Part shown: in pieces, positions 1 through 8,887 of the stretch
How positions within the stretch are numbered: position 1 is the first letter of the stretch
How the letters are laid out: each line of letters starts with the position of its first letter
DNA from: Flavobacterium azizsancarii
Lineage (GTDB): Bacteria; Bacteroidota; Bacteroidia; Flavobacteriales; Flavobacteriaceae
DNA: 64,000 nucleotides
Reading direction: 5' to 3'
Assembly: GCF_027980145.1 (NCBI RefSeq)
Contig: NZ_JAMZNK010000017.1
Coordinates: 44,969 to 108,968 of the forward strand
Notes under the pieces: generated by a model
The model's input: the letters and a program-made list of their open reading frames with translations, nothing else
Told to the model about the DNA's origin: nothing
The model's database searches: none
Program-made: the position numbers and the translations under genes

Positions 1-64
1 ACAGGAATGTAATATTTTTGGAAAATTTTATTACTTCAAAAAATGTATATTTAAAATAAAAATC

Positions 65-87
65 TAATTTTGTGCAATCGATTACAT
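65..87 (+). promoter_or_regulatory. Promoter -7 element plus LacI-family operator in front of kduI
   Basis: TAATTTTG at 65-72 matches the Bacteroidetes -7 consensus TAnnTTTG. It directly abuts a near-palindrome GCAATCGATTAC (74-85) with the central CG typical of LacI-family operators. The same arrangement with three mismatches over 23 bp occurs at 10137-10159 before the GH28-susCD genes. No clear -33 TTTG is visible. A second TATTTTTG at 13-20 is an alternative -7. Binding by the regulator encoded at 8888-9916 is inferred. Confidence 0.6.
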
Positions 88-100
88 TAAAATAAAAATT

Positions 101-940
101 ATGACAAAATATAGTTCAAGATACGCGTCAAGCCCAGAAGCTGTAAAAAAATATGATACTCAGGAATTGAGAAATGAATTCTTAATTGATGATTTAATGC
201 AGCAGGACGAAGTTGTATTAACATATTCTCATTACGACAGATACATTGCCGGTTCTGCGGTTCCGGTAAAAGGAGATTTGAAATTAGAAAGTATCGATCC
301 GCTTAAAGCAAGCTATTTTTTAGAAAGAAGAGAAATAGGAATTATCAATGTTGGAGGAAGCGGTTCTATTGTTGTTGAAGGAAAAACATATGAATTAGGA
401 TTTAAAGATGCTTTGTATATCGGGAGCGGTAACAAAGAAGTAATCTTTAGAAGTAATGACAGCAAAAATCCGGCAAAATATTATATCAACTCTGCACCGG
501 CCCATACTACTTACCCAACGGTAAAAGTAAGTTTGGCAGAAGCAAATAAATTAGAATTGGGTACGATGGAAACAGCCAATCACCGTACTGTAAATCAAAT
601 GATTATTGGAAGTGTGGTTACGACTTGCCAATTGCAAATGGGAATGACGGAATTGCGTCCGGGAAGTGTCTGGAATACCATGCCGGCACACGTTCACGAT
701 CGTAGAATGGAAGTTTACTTTTATTTGGATATTCCGGAAAATCAGGCAGTTTGCCATTTTATGGGACAACCTCAGGAAACAAGACATATCTGGATGAACA
801 ATCATCAGGCAGTGATTTCTCCGCCATGGTCAATTCACTCAGGCTCAGGAACCAGTAATTATACTTTTATCTGGGGAATGGCGGGAGAAAATTTAGATTA
901 CGGAGATATGGATGTTTGTAAAATCACAGATTTAAGATAA
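101..940 (+). CDS. kduI: 5-dehydro-4-deoxy-D-glucuronate isomerase KduI
   Basis: This cytoplasmic isomerase converts 5-keto-4-deoxyuronate, formed from unsaturated galacturonate released by pectate lyase and GH105 enzymes, to 3-deoxy-D-glycero-2,5-hexodiulosonate. The 279 residues match the usual length of about 278. The cupin metal ligands are visible as H197, H199, E204 (in AHVHDRRMEVYFYLD) and H246 (WSIHSGSG). The start follows an A-rich leader just after the operator at 74-85. It is the first gene of the uronate operon; kduD begins 5 bp after its stop. Confidence 0.96.
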   Translation: MTKYSSRYASSPEAVKKYDTQELRNEFLIDDLMQQDEVVLTYSHYDRYIAGSAVPVKGDLKLESIDPLKASYFLERREIGIINVGGSGSIVVEGKTYELGFKDALYIGSGNKEVIFRSNDSKNPAKYYINSAPAHTTYPTVKVSLAEANKLELGTMETANHRTVNQMIIGSVVTTCQLQMGMTELRPGSVWNTMPAHVHDRRMEVYFYLDIPENQAVCHFMGQPQETRHIWMNNHQAVISPPWSIHSGSGTSNYTFIWGMAGENLDYGDMDVCKITDLR

Positions 941-945
941 GAATT

Positions 946-1737
946 ATGACAGACTTATTTGATATAAAAGGAAAAATTGCCCTGATTACAGGAAGTACAC
1001 ACGGACTGGGTATGGCAATGGCAAAAGGATTAGGTCAGGCTGGAGCAACAATTGTTGTAAACGGAAACTCTTCTCAGCAAAAAATTGACGATGCTGTAGC
1101 AGCACTTCAAAGTGAAGGAATAAATGCGGTTGGTTACAAATTTAATGTAACCGATGAAAAAGAAGTGATCTCTGCAATTCAGAAAATTGAAAGTGAAGTA
1201 GGGCCAATTGCAATTTTGATTAACAATGCGGGAATCATCAAAAGAATTCCGTTAATCGAAATGGAAGTTGCCGATTTTAAAGAAGTGATTGATATCGATT
1301 TAGTTTCTCCTTTTATTGTCTCTAAGCATGTTGCAAAAGGAATGATCGAAAGAAGACAAGGAAAAATAATCAACATTTGCTCGATGATGAGTGAATTAGG
1401 CCGTAATACGGTTGGTGCTTATGCTGCTGCAAAAGGCGGCTTGAAAATGCTGACTAAAAACATGGCGACAGAATGGGCAAAATACAATGTTCAGATCAAC
1501 GGAATCGGACCGGGTTATTTTGCTACGGAACAAACAAAACCTATTCGTGTTGATGGTCACCCTTTTAACGATTTTATCATCAGTCGTACTCCGGCTGCAA
1601 AATGGGGAGATCCGGGTGATTTAGCAGGAGCAGCAATATTTTTATCTTCAAAAGCAAGTGATTTTGTCAACGGTCACATTTTGTATGTAGATGGTGGAAT
1701 TTTGGCTACAATTGGTAAACCATCAAACGAAGAATAA
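946..1737 (+). CDS. kduD: 2-deoxy-D-gluconate 3-dehydrogenase / DKII reductase KduD (SDR family)
   Basis: A classical short-chain dehydrogenase/reductase of 263 residues, expected to reduce the KduI product to 2-keto-3-deoxygluconate with NAD(P)H. The cofactor-binding TGSTHGLG lies near residue 15, the NNAG motif follows, and the catalytic triad S146, Y159, K163 (YAAAK) is intact. The close position behind kduI and before uxaC fixes the assignment among many similar SDRs. Translation is probably coupled to kduI (5-bp gap). Confidence 0.93.
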   Translation: MTDLFDIKGKIALITGSTHGLGMAMAKGLGQAGATIVVNGNSSQQKIDDAVAALQSEGINAVGYKFNVTDEKEVISAIQKIESEVGPIAILINNAGIIKRIPLIEMEVADFKEVIDIDLVSPFIVSKHVAKGMIERRQGKIINICSMMSELGRNTVGAYAAAKGGLKMLTKNMATEWAKYNVQINGIGPGYFATEQTKPIRVDGHPFNDFIISRTPAAKWGDPGDLAGAAIFLSSKASDFVNGHILYVDGGILATIGKPSNEE

Positions 1738-1761
1738 TTCTCAAATTATATTTAAAAAGAC

Positions 1762-3168
1762 ATGAGCGCAAATCAAACATTCATAAACGATAACTTTTTA
1801 CTTGAAAATAAATTTGCTGAAGAGTTATACCATAACTATTCAAAAAATCAACCTATAATCGATTATCACAATCATTTGAATCCTCAGTTTATTGCTGAAG
1901 ATAAAATTTTTGACAATATCACACAGGTTTGGATCAACGGAGATCATTATAAATGGCGCGCGATGCGTACGTTGGGAATCAACGAGCAATTCGTAACCGG
2001 AAATGGTTCAGATAAAGATAAGTTCATCAACTGGGCAAAAACGGTTCCGTACACCATGCGTAATCCTTTGTACCACTGGACACATTTAGAATTAGCACGT
2101 TATTTTGATATCTATGATTTACTGAATGAAAAATCAGCAGAGAAAATCTATATCGAAACTACGGAAAAAATTAATTCTCAGGCATACAGCACACAAAACC
2201 TGCTTAAAAAAGTAAACGCTGAATTGGTTTGTACTACAGAAGATCCGATTGATAGTTTAGAGTTTCACCAGAAACTGGCAAAAAATCCTATCGGAACTAA
2301 AATGAGTACGGCTTTCAGACCTGATAAAGCCATCTTAATTTCTAATGATGGTTATAATGCATATCTGGACACATTAGGGGATGTGTCCGGAGTTGCAATT
2401 AATACCTACTCAGATTTATGTAGTGCATTAAAAAACAGAATTGAATTTTTTAATTCAAATGGCTGCAAACTTAGTGATCACGGTTTGGATCAGATTTATT
2501 TTGAAAATTTTACGGAGAGTGAAATAAATACAATTTTCAAAAAGAAAAGAGAAAATCAAACTATTACTCCCGAGGAAGCATTGAAATTTCAAAGTGCAGT
2601 ATTGTTATTCTTGTCTGAAACGTACCATCAGTTTGGCTGGGTACAGCAGTTTCACTTAGGTGCATTGCGCAATAATAATGCTCGTATGCATAGCATTTTA
2701 GGACCTGATACAGGTTGGGATTCTATTGGAGATTATCCACAGGCCCAAAAATTATCAAGTTTTTTAAATGCATTGGACAGTAAAGATAAATTGACCAAAA
2801 CGATCATTTATAATTTAAATCCGGCTGATAACGAAGTGATGGCTACCATGATTGGAAATTTCAATGACGGAAGCATTAAAGGTAAAGTGCAGTTTGGATC
2901 TGGTTGGTGGTTTTTGGATCAAAAAGACGGAATGACCAAACAACTAAATGCCCTTTCAAACATGGGATTAATTAGTTGTTTCGTTGGAATGCTTACAGAT
3001 TCAAGAAGTTTCTTGTCTTTCCCAAGACACGAATATTTCAGACGTATTTTATGTAATCTTCTTGGAGATGAAATCAAACGCGGAGAATTGCCAAACGACA
3101 TGGAATGGATAGGAAAACTGGTTGCTGATATTTCATACAACAACGCAAAAGAATATTTCAAATTTTAA
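1762..3168 (+). CDS. uxaC: Uronate (glucuronate/galacturonate) isomerase UxaC
   Basis: Isomerises D-galacturonate to D-tagaturonate (and glucuronate to fructuronate) in the cytoplasm. It is an amidohydrolase-superfamily protein of 468 residues, the usual UxaC length. The metal-binding YHNHLNP sits near residues 35-41, with H36 and H38. Later family signatures include GWVQQFHLGALRNNN and LTDSRSFLSFPRHEYFRR. It follows kduD after 24 bp in the same operon and is completed functionally by uxaB and uxaA downstream. Confidence 0.96.
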   Translation: MSANQTFINDNFLLENKFAEELYHNYSKNQPIIDYHNHLNPQFIAEDKIFDNITQVWINGDHYKWRAMRTLGINEQFVTGNGSDKDKFINWAKTVPYTMRNPLYHWTHLELARYFDIYDLLNEKSAEKIYIETTEKINSQAYSTQNLLKKVNAELVCTTEDPIDSLEFHQKLAKNPIGTKMSTAFRPDKAILISNDGYNAYLDTLGDVSGVAINTYSDLCSALKNRIEFFNSNGCKLSDHGLDQIYFENFTESEINTIFKKKRENQTITPEEALKFQSAVLLFLSETYHQFGWVQQFHLGALRNNNARMHSILGPDTGWDSIGDYPQAQKLSSFLNALDSKDKLTKTIIYNLNPADNEVMATMIGNFNDGSIKGKVQFGSGWWFLDQKDGMTKQLNALSNMGLISCFVGMLTDSRSFLSFPRHEYFRRILCNLLGDEIKRGELPNDMEWIGKLVADISYNNAKEYFKF

Positions 3169-3182
3169 TTGAGAATAAAGAA

Positions 3183-3290
3183 TTTTACCATTAAGATATT
3201 AAAGCAAAGCTTAATTTTTCTTAATCACTTAATGGTAAAAGAAAACTATTAAGACACAGCTTAATTTACTTAATCTCTTAATGGTGAAAA
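3183..3290 (+). repeat. Tandem pair of hairpin-forming repeats between uxaC and kdgK
   Basis: Copy 1 carries a perfect 13-bp inverted repeat, TTTTACCATTAAG (3183-3195) with CTTAATGGTAAAA (3228-3240). Copy 2 repeats the layout: ACTATTAAG (3245-3253) with CTTAATGGT (3277-3285), paired through one G-T wobble. Both contain an internal AGCTTAATTT segment. The pair lies inside an apparent operon, so it may act as an RNA structure that sets relative expression or as a weak terminator. That role is inferred. Confidence 0.6.
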
Positions 3291-3324
3291 AAAGAAAAAT
3301 TTACTGGTAAAACAATAAAACAAT

Positions 3325-4347
3325 ATGAGTAAAGTAGTTGCATTCGGAGAAATTATGTTGCGTCTTTCGACAGAGAGGCATTTACGTTTTTCGCAGGCTA
3401 AAGCATTTGGCGCTTCTTATGGAGGAGGCGAATTTAATGTTTGTGTGTCTTTAGCGAATTACGGCTTAGATGCGGAATTTGTAACAAGATTACCTGAAAA
3501 CGAAATTGGTGCTTCGGCATTAAAAGAAATGAGAAAAATGAATGTAGAGTCCAAAAACATAGTTTATGGAGGTGAACGTTTAGGAATTTATTTTCTTGAA
3601 ACTGGTGCAGGAACACGTGGCAGTAACGTTGTTTACGATCGTGCACACAGTTCAATGGCAACTATTCAAAAAGGATCAATTGACTGGGAGAAAGTCCTGG
3701 AAGGTGCAAGTTGGTTTCACTGGAGCGGTATTACTCCGGCGATCTCACAAAGTGCTGCCGAAGCTTGTTTAGAAGCTATTCAGGCGGCTCATAAATTAGG
3801 GATTACGATTTCATGCGATTTGAATTACAGATCAAAACTATGGCAATATGGCAAAACTCCAAGTGATGTTATGCCGGAAATGTTACAGTACAGCAATGTT
3901 ATTTTGGGTGATATTGATACTGCGTATTTCATGTTAGGAATCCCAAAAGTAAATCCTAATTATCAGGATGAGAAATCGCTTCCGGTTTTATACACAAAGC
4001 TGTTTGATCTGATTCCGAATTTAAAAACAGTAGCAACAACATTACGTTATTCTGTAAGCGCATCACACCAACGAATTGGAGGTATTTTGTTTGACGGAAA
4101 AGCAATTTATCAGGCAGCTGTAAAAGAAGTTACGCCGGTTGTAGACAGAGTAGGCAGTGGAGATGCTTTTATGGGAGGATTAATTTACGGATTACAGCAA
4201 TACCAGAATAATAACCAGAGAGCTTTAGATTTTGCAGTAGCTGCCTGTTGTTTAAAACATACTATTGCAGGAGATTATAACCTGGTTACTTTAAAAGAAG
4301 TTGAAAATATGATAGATGGTGATGGTTCTGCATTAGTATCTAGATAA
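3325..4347 (+). CDS. kdgK: 2-keto-3-deoxygluconate kinase KdgK (PfkB family)
   Basis: Phosphorylates 2-keto-3-deoxygluconate (KDG), the point where the kduID and uxaBCA branches meet, to KDPG. The 340-residue protein has the ribokinase/PfkB fold. The N-terminal GGGEFNV substrate motif is present, and the C-terminal signature DRVGSGDAFMGG contains the catalytic base D280. It is followed after 10 bp by kdgA, the enzyme of the next step. An upstream 156-bp gap with paired hairpins separates it from uxaC. Confidence 0.94.
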   Translation: MSKVVAFGEIMLRLSTERHLRFSQAKAFGASYGGGEFNVCVSLANYGLDAEFVTRLPENEIGASALKEMRKMNVESKNIVYGGERLGIYFLETGAGTRGSNVVYDRAHSSMATIQKGSIDWEKVLEGASWFHWSGITPAISQSAAEACLEAIQAAHKLGITISCDLNYRSKLWQYGKTPSDVMPEMLQYSNVILGDIDTAYFMLGIPKVNPNYQDEKSLPVLYTKLFDLIPNLKTVATTLRYSVSASHQRIGGILFDGKAIYQAAVKEVTPVVDRVGSGDAFMGGLIYGLQQYQNNNQRALDFAVAACCLKHTIAGDYNLVTLKEVENMIDGDGSALVSR

Positions 4348-4357
4348 TTAATATAAA

Positions 4358-5026
4358 ATGGCAAAATATTCAAGAATTGAAGTGGCTTTACAAATGAAAG
4401 AAAACGGAATGGTTCCGTTGTTTTTTCATTCAGATATCGAAATAAGCAAAAAAGTATTAAAAGCCTGTTATGATGGTGGTGCAAGGTTAATGGAGTTTAC
4501 AAGCAGGGGCGATTTTGCTCATGAAGTTTTTGGGGCTTTAAACAAATATGCATTGGCTGAACTACCGGGAATGATGTTGGGTGTAGGTTCTATAACTGAT
4601 GCTGCTGCAGCCTCATTGTACATGAGTTTAGGAGCTAATTTTATTGTAACTCCGGTTTTTAGAGAAGATATCGCAATTGCCTGTAACCGTCGTAAGGTAT
4701 TATGGTCGCCAGGTTGCGGAACACTTACAGAAATAGCAAGAGCAGAAGAATTGGGTTGCGAAATTGTAAAACTATTCCCTGGGGATATTTACGGACCGGA
4801 ATTTATAAAAGCAATAAAAGGCCCATGCCCATGGACAAGCATCATGCCTACAGGAGGTGTTTTGCCAACGGTAGAAAGTTTGACTTCATGGCTAAGTGCA
4901 GGCGCAACATGCGTAGGTATCGGATCGCAATTAATATCAAAAGACATATTAGATAATAAGGATTATGACGGTTTAAAAACCAAAGTAAGTCAGGTTCTTG
5001 AGATCATTAAAAATATTAGAAAATAA
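4358..5026 (+). CDS. kdgA: KDPG/KHG aldolase (Eda/KdgA)
   Basis: Class I aldolase of 222 residues that cleaves 2-keto-3-deoxy-6-phosphogluconate to pyruvate and glyceraldehyde-3-phosphate. The Schiff-base lysine is K138 in EIVKLFPGD. The conserved E46 and R50 are seen in MEFTSRG. The family signature around PTGGV is also present. Gene order kdgK-kdgA gives the final two steps of galacturonate breakdown. A long stem-loop follows its stop at 5096-5164. Confidence 0.94.
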   Translation: MAKYSRIEVALQMKENGMVPLFFHSDIEISKKVLKACYDGGARLMEFTSRGDFAHEVFGALNKYALAELPGMMLGVGSITDAAAASLYMSLGANFIVTPVFREDIAIACNRRKVLWSPGCGTLTEIARAEELGCEIVKLFPGDIYGPEFIKAIKGPCPWTSIMPTGGVLPTVESLTSWLSAGATCVGIGSQLISKDILDNKDYDGLKTKVSQVLEIIKNIRK

Positions 5027-5095
5027 ATAAGGATTAATCATGCCAATTCCTTATTTAGATTGCGTTTTTTTTAGATTTTAGAGATTGTAATTGAG

Positions 5096-5164
5096 CATTA
5101 CACTTGAAAAATAAATCTTGTCATTCCTCACAGCAAGATTTATTTTCCTCACACAAGTGTAATG
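5096..5164 (+). terminator. Two-tier stem-loop downstream of kdgA
   Basis: The outer arms CATTACACTTG (5096-5106) and CAAGTGTAATG (5154-5164) are perfect complements. Just inside them a second 13-bp pair, AAAATAAATCTTG (5108-5120) and CAAGATTTATTTT (5134-5146), is also perfect. The two stems stack with a small asymmetric bulge. TTTC and then A-rich sequence follow rather than a clean T tract. It may be a transcription attenuator or processing signal between kdgA and uxaB. Confidence 0.55.
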
Positions 5165-5248
5165 TTTCTTTTACAATGTAAAAAAAAAGCTAATAAAAGA
5201 ATAAGGTATTTAATGTGGTTATTTATAACGCTTTAAAGAAAATTTAAA

Positions 5249-6712
5249 ATGAAAAAATTAAATAGAATAAATACAGGATTAGAAAAGTTATATCCAATTA
5301 AGGTAGTTCAGTTTGGAGAAGGTAACTTTTTAAGAGCTTTTGTTGATTATGCTTTTCACAAACTAAATAAAGAAGTTGATTTTAATGCCGGTATTGCAAT
5401 AGTTCAACCTTTGAAAGACGGTATGGTAAACATGATTAATGATCAGGACGGTCTTTATACCTTGTTTATGAACGGAATTAAAAAAGGCGAAAAGATACAG
5501 GATATTGAGTTGATTACTAATATTGTAAAAACGATAAACCCATATACTGAGTTTGCAAATTATTTGGCTTTAGCCAAAGAAGAAGAACTTCAGTTTATTG
5601 TTTCCAATACTACTGAAGCTGGAATTGAATTCATTGAAAGTGATACTCCGGACATGCAGCCGCCAGTGTCATTTCCTGCAAAGCTGACTGTTTTATTGTA
5701 TGAAAGATTTAAACATTTTAATGGAGATGCTTCTAAAGGAGTAACAATCATTCCTTGTGAATTGATTGATTATAACTCAGAAACGCTGAAAAAATATATT
5801 TTGCAATATTGTGATACATGGAAGTTAGAAGATGCATTTAAAACTTGGGTATCAGATGCTTGTACATATCACAGTACTTTGGTTGACAGAATTGTTCCCG
5901 GATATCCAAGAGCTGAAATTGAAGAATACAATAATAAATTAGATTATCAGGATAATTTAATTGTTGCTGCTGAACCTTTTTTCCTTTGGGCTATTGAAGG
6001 CGGAGATGCTTTAAAAACAAAATTGCCTTTTCATAAAACAGATTTGAATGTAAAAATCGTTGATGATATACGTCCCTTTAAAATGATTAAAGTTCGTATT
6101 TTAAACGGTTCGCACACAGCAATGGTTCCTTTTTCACTTTTGTACGGAAACAAATTAGTAATGGAAACTGTTGACGGAGATTTTACAGGAAAATTTGTCA
6201 ATAGCGTTATTCGCGAAATTAGTGAAACTCTTGATATGGACAAAAATGAAATTACGGCCTATTCTGAGGAAGTAATGGACCGATTTAAAAATCCGTTTAT
6301 CAAACATGCACTTGCGGATATTGCATTAAATTCTGTCTCGAAATTCAAAGTAAGGGTTTTGCCTAGTTTATTAGGATATTATAATGCGAACAAAAAATTA
6401 CCTGTTAATTTGACTTTTTCATTAGCGAGTTTAATTCGTTTCTACAAAGGAACATGGAATGGTCAAAGTTTACCGGTTAAAGACAGCGAAGATATTGTGT
6501 CTTTCTTTAATGGACTTTGGAAATCTGATGATTATGAGAAAATAGCAAGACTTACTTTGCAGAATAAAAGTTTCTGGGATGAAGATTTAACTCTTGTACC
6601 AGGTTTAACAAAAGCAATTACAATAGCATTAGAAGAAATTGATGCAAACGGAATAGAAAATGGGTTCGCCAATTTTCAAAAACAATTAAATACAACAACT
6701 CAGAAAGTTTAG
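5249..6712 (+). CDS. uxaB: Tagaturonate reductase (altronate oxidoreductase) UxaB
   Basis: NAD(H)-dependent polyol dehydrogenase-type enzyme that reduces D-tagaturonate to D-altronate. It has 487 residues, close to the familiar length of about 483. The N-terminal VVQFGEGNFLRAFVDY is the dinucleotide-binding signature of the mannitol dehydrogenase/UxaB family. KIRILNG-type sequence (KVRILNGSHTAMVP) near residue 281 marks the catalytic domain. Its stop is 2 bp before the uxaA start, so the two are surely co-translated. Confidence 0.94.
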   Translation: MKKLNRINTGLEKLYPIKVVQFGEGNFLRAFVDYAFHKLNKEVDFNAGIAIVQPLKDGMVNMINDQDGLYTLFMNGIKKGEKIQDIELITNIVKTINPYTEFANYLALAKEEELQFIVSNTTEAGIEFIESDTPDMQPPVSFPAKLTVLLYERFKHFNGDASKGVTIIPCELIDYNSETLKKYILQYCDTWKLEDAFKTWVSDACTYHSTLVDRIVPGYPRAEIEEYNNKLDYQDNLIVAAEPFFLWAIEGGDALKTKLPFHKTDLNVKIVDDIRPFKMIKVRILNGSHTAMVPFSLLYGNKLVMETVDGDFTGKFVNSVIREISETLDMDKNEITAYSEEVMDRFKNPFIKHALADIALNSVSKFKVRVLPSLLGYYNANKKLPVNLTFSLASLIRFYKGTWNGQSLPVKDSEDIVSFFNGLWKSDDYEKIARLTLQNKSFWDEDLTLVPGLTKAITIALEEIDANGIENGFANFQKQLNTTTQKV

Positions 6713-6714
6713 TT

Positions 6715-8337
6715 ATGGCAACGCAAAAAAAATTAATAAAAGTTCATCCTACTGATAATGTAGCAGTAGCTTTGGTGAATCTTTCAGCAGGTGAAGTGAT
6801 TAACTTTGAAGGTGAAGATATCACTGTTGAGGCTGATGTAAAAATGAAACATAAAATCGCAATGGTTCCTTTTAATGTAGGAGACAGGATTATTATGTAC
6901 GGTGTTTTGGTAGGGAAAGCAAGTGCGAGAATCGAAAAAGGAGGATTGCTTTCTACACTAAACGTAAAACATGAAAGCGATAAAGTAACCGGTAAAACGG
7001 AAACAATTGGCTGGACTGCTCCAAATATTGATAAATGGAAAGACAGAACATGGCAAGGTTATCACAGGGAAGACGGACAGGTTGGAACTGAGAATGTTTG
7101 GTTGTTTTTTCCTTTAGTATTCTGTGAAAACAGAAATATCGAGATATTAAAAGATATCTTCGAAAAAGAATTGATGAAGCCAAAGGAAAACGATTATCAA
7201 TTATTGCTTCGTTCTTTGGTAAAAACTGAAACTGGCGGTGCAGGAAATGAGGCGGCTTCAAACGATGCTAACTTGTTCAATAATATCGAAGTAAAGTTTA
7301 TCACGCACCAAGGTGGTTGTGGAGGTATTCGTCAGGATTCGCATAGTCTGGCTAAGTTATTGGCAGGTTATGTAAACAATCCAAACGTGGCAGGAGCAAC
7401 TGTATTGAGTTTAGGATGTCAGAACTTACAGATTCAGATCTTTAAAGACGCAATGGATGCGATCAATCCAAACAGTAACAAGCCTGTTTTGATTTACGAT
7501 CAGCAACAAATAGGAACTATCGAAGCAATGCTTAGCAGTGTTGTAAAAGATACGTTTGAAGCGATTAAAAAAGCAAATGAAATAAAAAGAGAACCAGCTC
7601 CGTTATCGAAACTAAGAATTGGTTTAGAGTGTGGTGGATCTGACGGATTCTCTGGAATTTCAGCTAATCCAACATTGGGAGTGTTATCGGATCATTTAGT
7701 TGCTTTAGGAGGAACTACAATTCTTTCTGAGTTTCCTGAACTATGTGGAGTAGAGCAGGAATTAGTAAATCGCTGTGTAGATGATAAGGATGGAAAACGT
7801 TTCTTAGACTTAATGCAATGGTACGAAAAAACAGTTGTAGATGCAGGTTCAGGATTTGACATGAATCCATCTCCGGGTAACATCAAGGACGGTTTGATTA
7901 CAGATGCAATGAAATCTGCTGGTGCTGCTAAAAAAGGAGGGACTTCACCAATTACAGGTGTTTTCGATTATGGAGAATATATTAATGAACCAGGCTTTAC
8001 ATTGTTATGTACTCCTGGAAACGATGTTGAATGTACAACTGCAATGGTAGGTTCAGGAGCAAATATGGTATTGTTTACAACAGGTTTAGGGACGCCAACA
8101 GGAAACCCGATCGCACCGGTTGTAAAAATCTCTTCAAACACACAATTAGCGAATAAAATGTCTGATATTATTGATATCGATACTGGTGGAATCATCACTG
8201 GAGAAAAATCAATTGACGAAATGGCTGACGAAATGTTAGAATTTATAATAAATGTCGCTAGCGGTACAATCAAAACCAAAGCAGCAATCTTAAACCAAAA
8301 CGATTTTATTCCTTGGAAAAGAGGCGTTTCTTTGTAA
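6715..8337 (+). CDS. uxaA: Altronate dehydratase UxaA
   Basis: Dehydrates D-altronate to 2-keto-3-deoxygluconate and completes the galacturonate branch. The protein has 540 residues, somewhat longer than the E. coli form (about 495). An N-terminal SAF-type domain spans roughly residues 1-100. The catalytic UxaA domain carries HQGGCGGIRQDS, LSLGCQNLQ and LECGGSDGFSGISANPTLG, with cysteines suited to metal binding. It ends the plus-strand operon and is followed by a hairpin with a T tract at 8424-8458. Confidence 0.95.
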   Translation: MATQKKLIKVHPTDNVAVALVNLSAGEVINFEGEDITVEADVKMKHKIAMVPFNVGDRIIMYGVLVGKASARIEKGGLLSTLNVKHESDKVTGKTETIGWTAPNIDKWKDRTWQGYHREDGQVGTENVWLFFPLVFCENRNIEILKDIFEKELMKPKENDYQLLLRSLVKTETGGAGNEAASNDANLFNNIEVKFITHQGGCGGIRQDSHSLAKLLAGYVNNPNVAGATVLSLGCQNLQIQIFKDAMDAINPNSNKPVLIYDQQQIGTIEAMLSSVVKDTFEAIKKANEIKREPAPLSKLRIGLECGGSDGFSGISANPTLGVLSDHLVALGGTTILSEFPELCGVEQELVNRCVDDKDGKRFLDLMQWYEKTVVDAGSGFDMNPSPGNIKDGLITDAMKSAGAAKKGGTSPITGVFDYGEYINEPGFTLLCTPGNDVECTTAMVGSGANMVLFTTGLGTPTGNPIAPVVKISSNTQLANKMSDIIDIDTGGIITGEKSIDEMADEMLEFIINVASGTIKTKAAILNQNDFIPWKRGVSL

Positions 8338-8351
8338 GGTTATGTCGTAAT

Positions 8352-8382
8352 ATACATGTAGAGACGCACAGCAGTGCGTCTT
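8352..8382 (+). repeat. Palindromic intergenic repeat, copy 1 (inverted relative to 8844-8874)
   Basis: This 31-bp element contains AGACGCAC and GTGCGTCT arms around a short loop. Its reverse complement matches 8844-8874 at 30 of 31 positions. Elements with this GTAGAGACGCAC core look like the small dispersed palindromes often found between genes in Bacteroidetes. Confidence 0.65.
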
Positions 8383-8423
8383 AAGAAAATATAAGTTGTA
8401 TTATAAAAAGATACAAAATGAGA

Positions 8424-8458
8424 AAGCATCATATAAGTTTTATATGGTGCTTTTTTTT
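8424..8458 (+). terminator. Rho-independent-type terminator of the uronate operon
   Basis: AAGCATCATATAA (8424-8436) pairs with TTATATGGTGCTT (8440-8452) with one A-G type mismatch, and a run of eight T begins at 8451. It lies about 90 bp after the uxaA stop. Confidence 0.7.
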
Positions 8459-8515
8459 GCCACAGATTAAAAATATTAAAAGTTTTTTTGCCACGAATTC
8501 CACGAATTAATTGTC

Positions 8516-8544
8516 TTAAACTAATCTTGCAAAGATTAGTTTAA
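8516..8544. repeat. Perfect 13-bp stem-loop in the uxaA-lacI gap
   Basis: TTAAACTAATCTT (8516-8528) and AAGATTAGTTTAA (8532-8544) are exact complements separated by a three-base loop, GCA. It is AT-rich and not followed by a clear T tract, so a structural repeat is as likely as a terminator. Confidence 0.55.
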
Positions 8545-8576
8545 ATAATCAGAGAATAAAAAATTCGTGATAATTC

Positions 8577-8837
8577 GTGTAATTCGTTGCAAACTTTTTT
8601 AAATCATTATATCAGGATAGTTATCGGAAATCACTAATATGAGCTTGTCGCTACAATGCAGTTTTTATTATATTTTATAACTTACATGGTGGATAATTAG
8701 CATTTTAAAATTAGTCATAATTAATGTAATTCGTGGCTAACTTTTTTTAAACCATTATATACGGATAGTTATCGGAAATTACTAATATGAGCTAATTTAT
8801 ACAGGCCAGTTTGTATTTTATTATGTCATTATATGGT
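8577..8837. repeat. Two direct copies of an approximately 112-bp intergenic repeat
   Basis: Copy A (8577-8690) and copy B (8726-8837) share the stretch TAATTCGT, a T run, CATTATAT, GGATAGTTATCGGAAAT, ACTAATATGAGCT and a matching AT-rich tail ending in ATGGT, with scattered differences. No coding frame is apparent. The copies sit between uxaA and the end of the lacI gene. Confidence 0.65.
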
Positions 8838-8864
8838 AAAAAAAAGACGCACAGCTGTGCGTCT
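8838..8864 (-). terminator. Terminator of the LacI gene within palindromic repeat copy 2
   Basis: AGACGCACAGCTGTGCGTCT (8845-8864) is a perfect 20-bp palindrome. On the minus strand it is followed by eight T residues (A run at 8838-8845). It stands 24 bp after the LacI stop, so a dispersed repeat appears to serve as an intrinsic terminator. Confidence 0.7.
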
Positions 8865-8887
8865 CTACATGTATATGGTGTAAAGCG

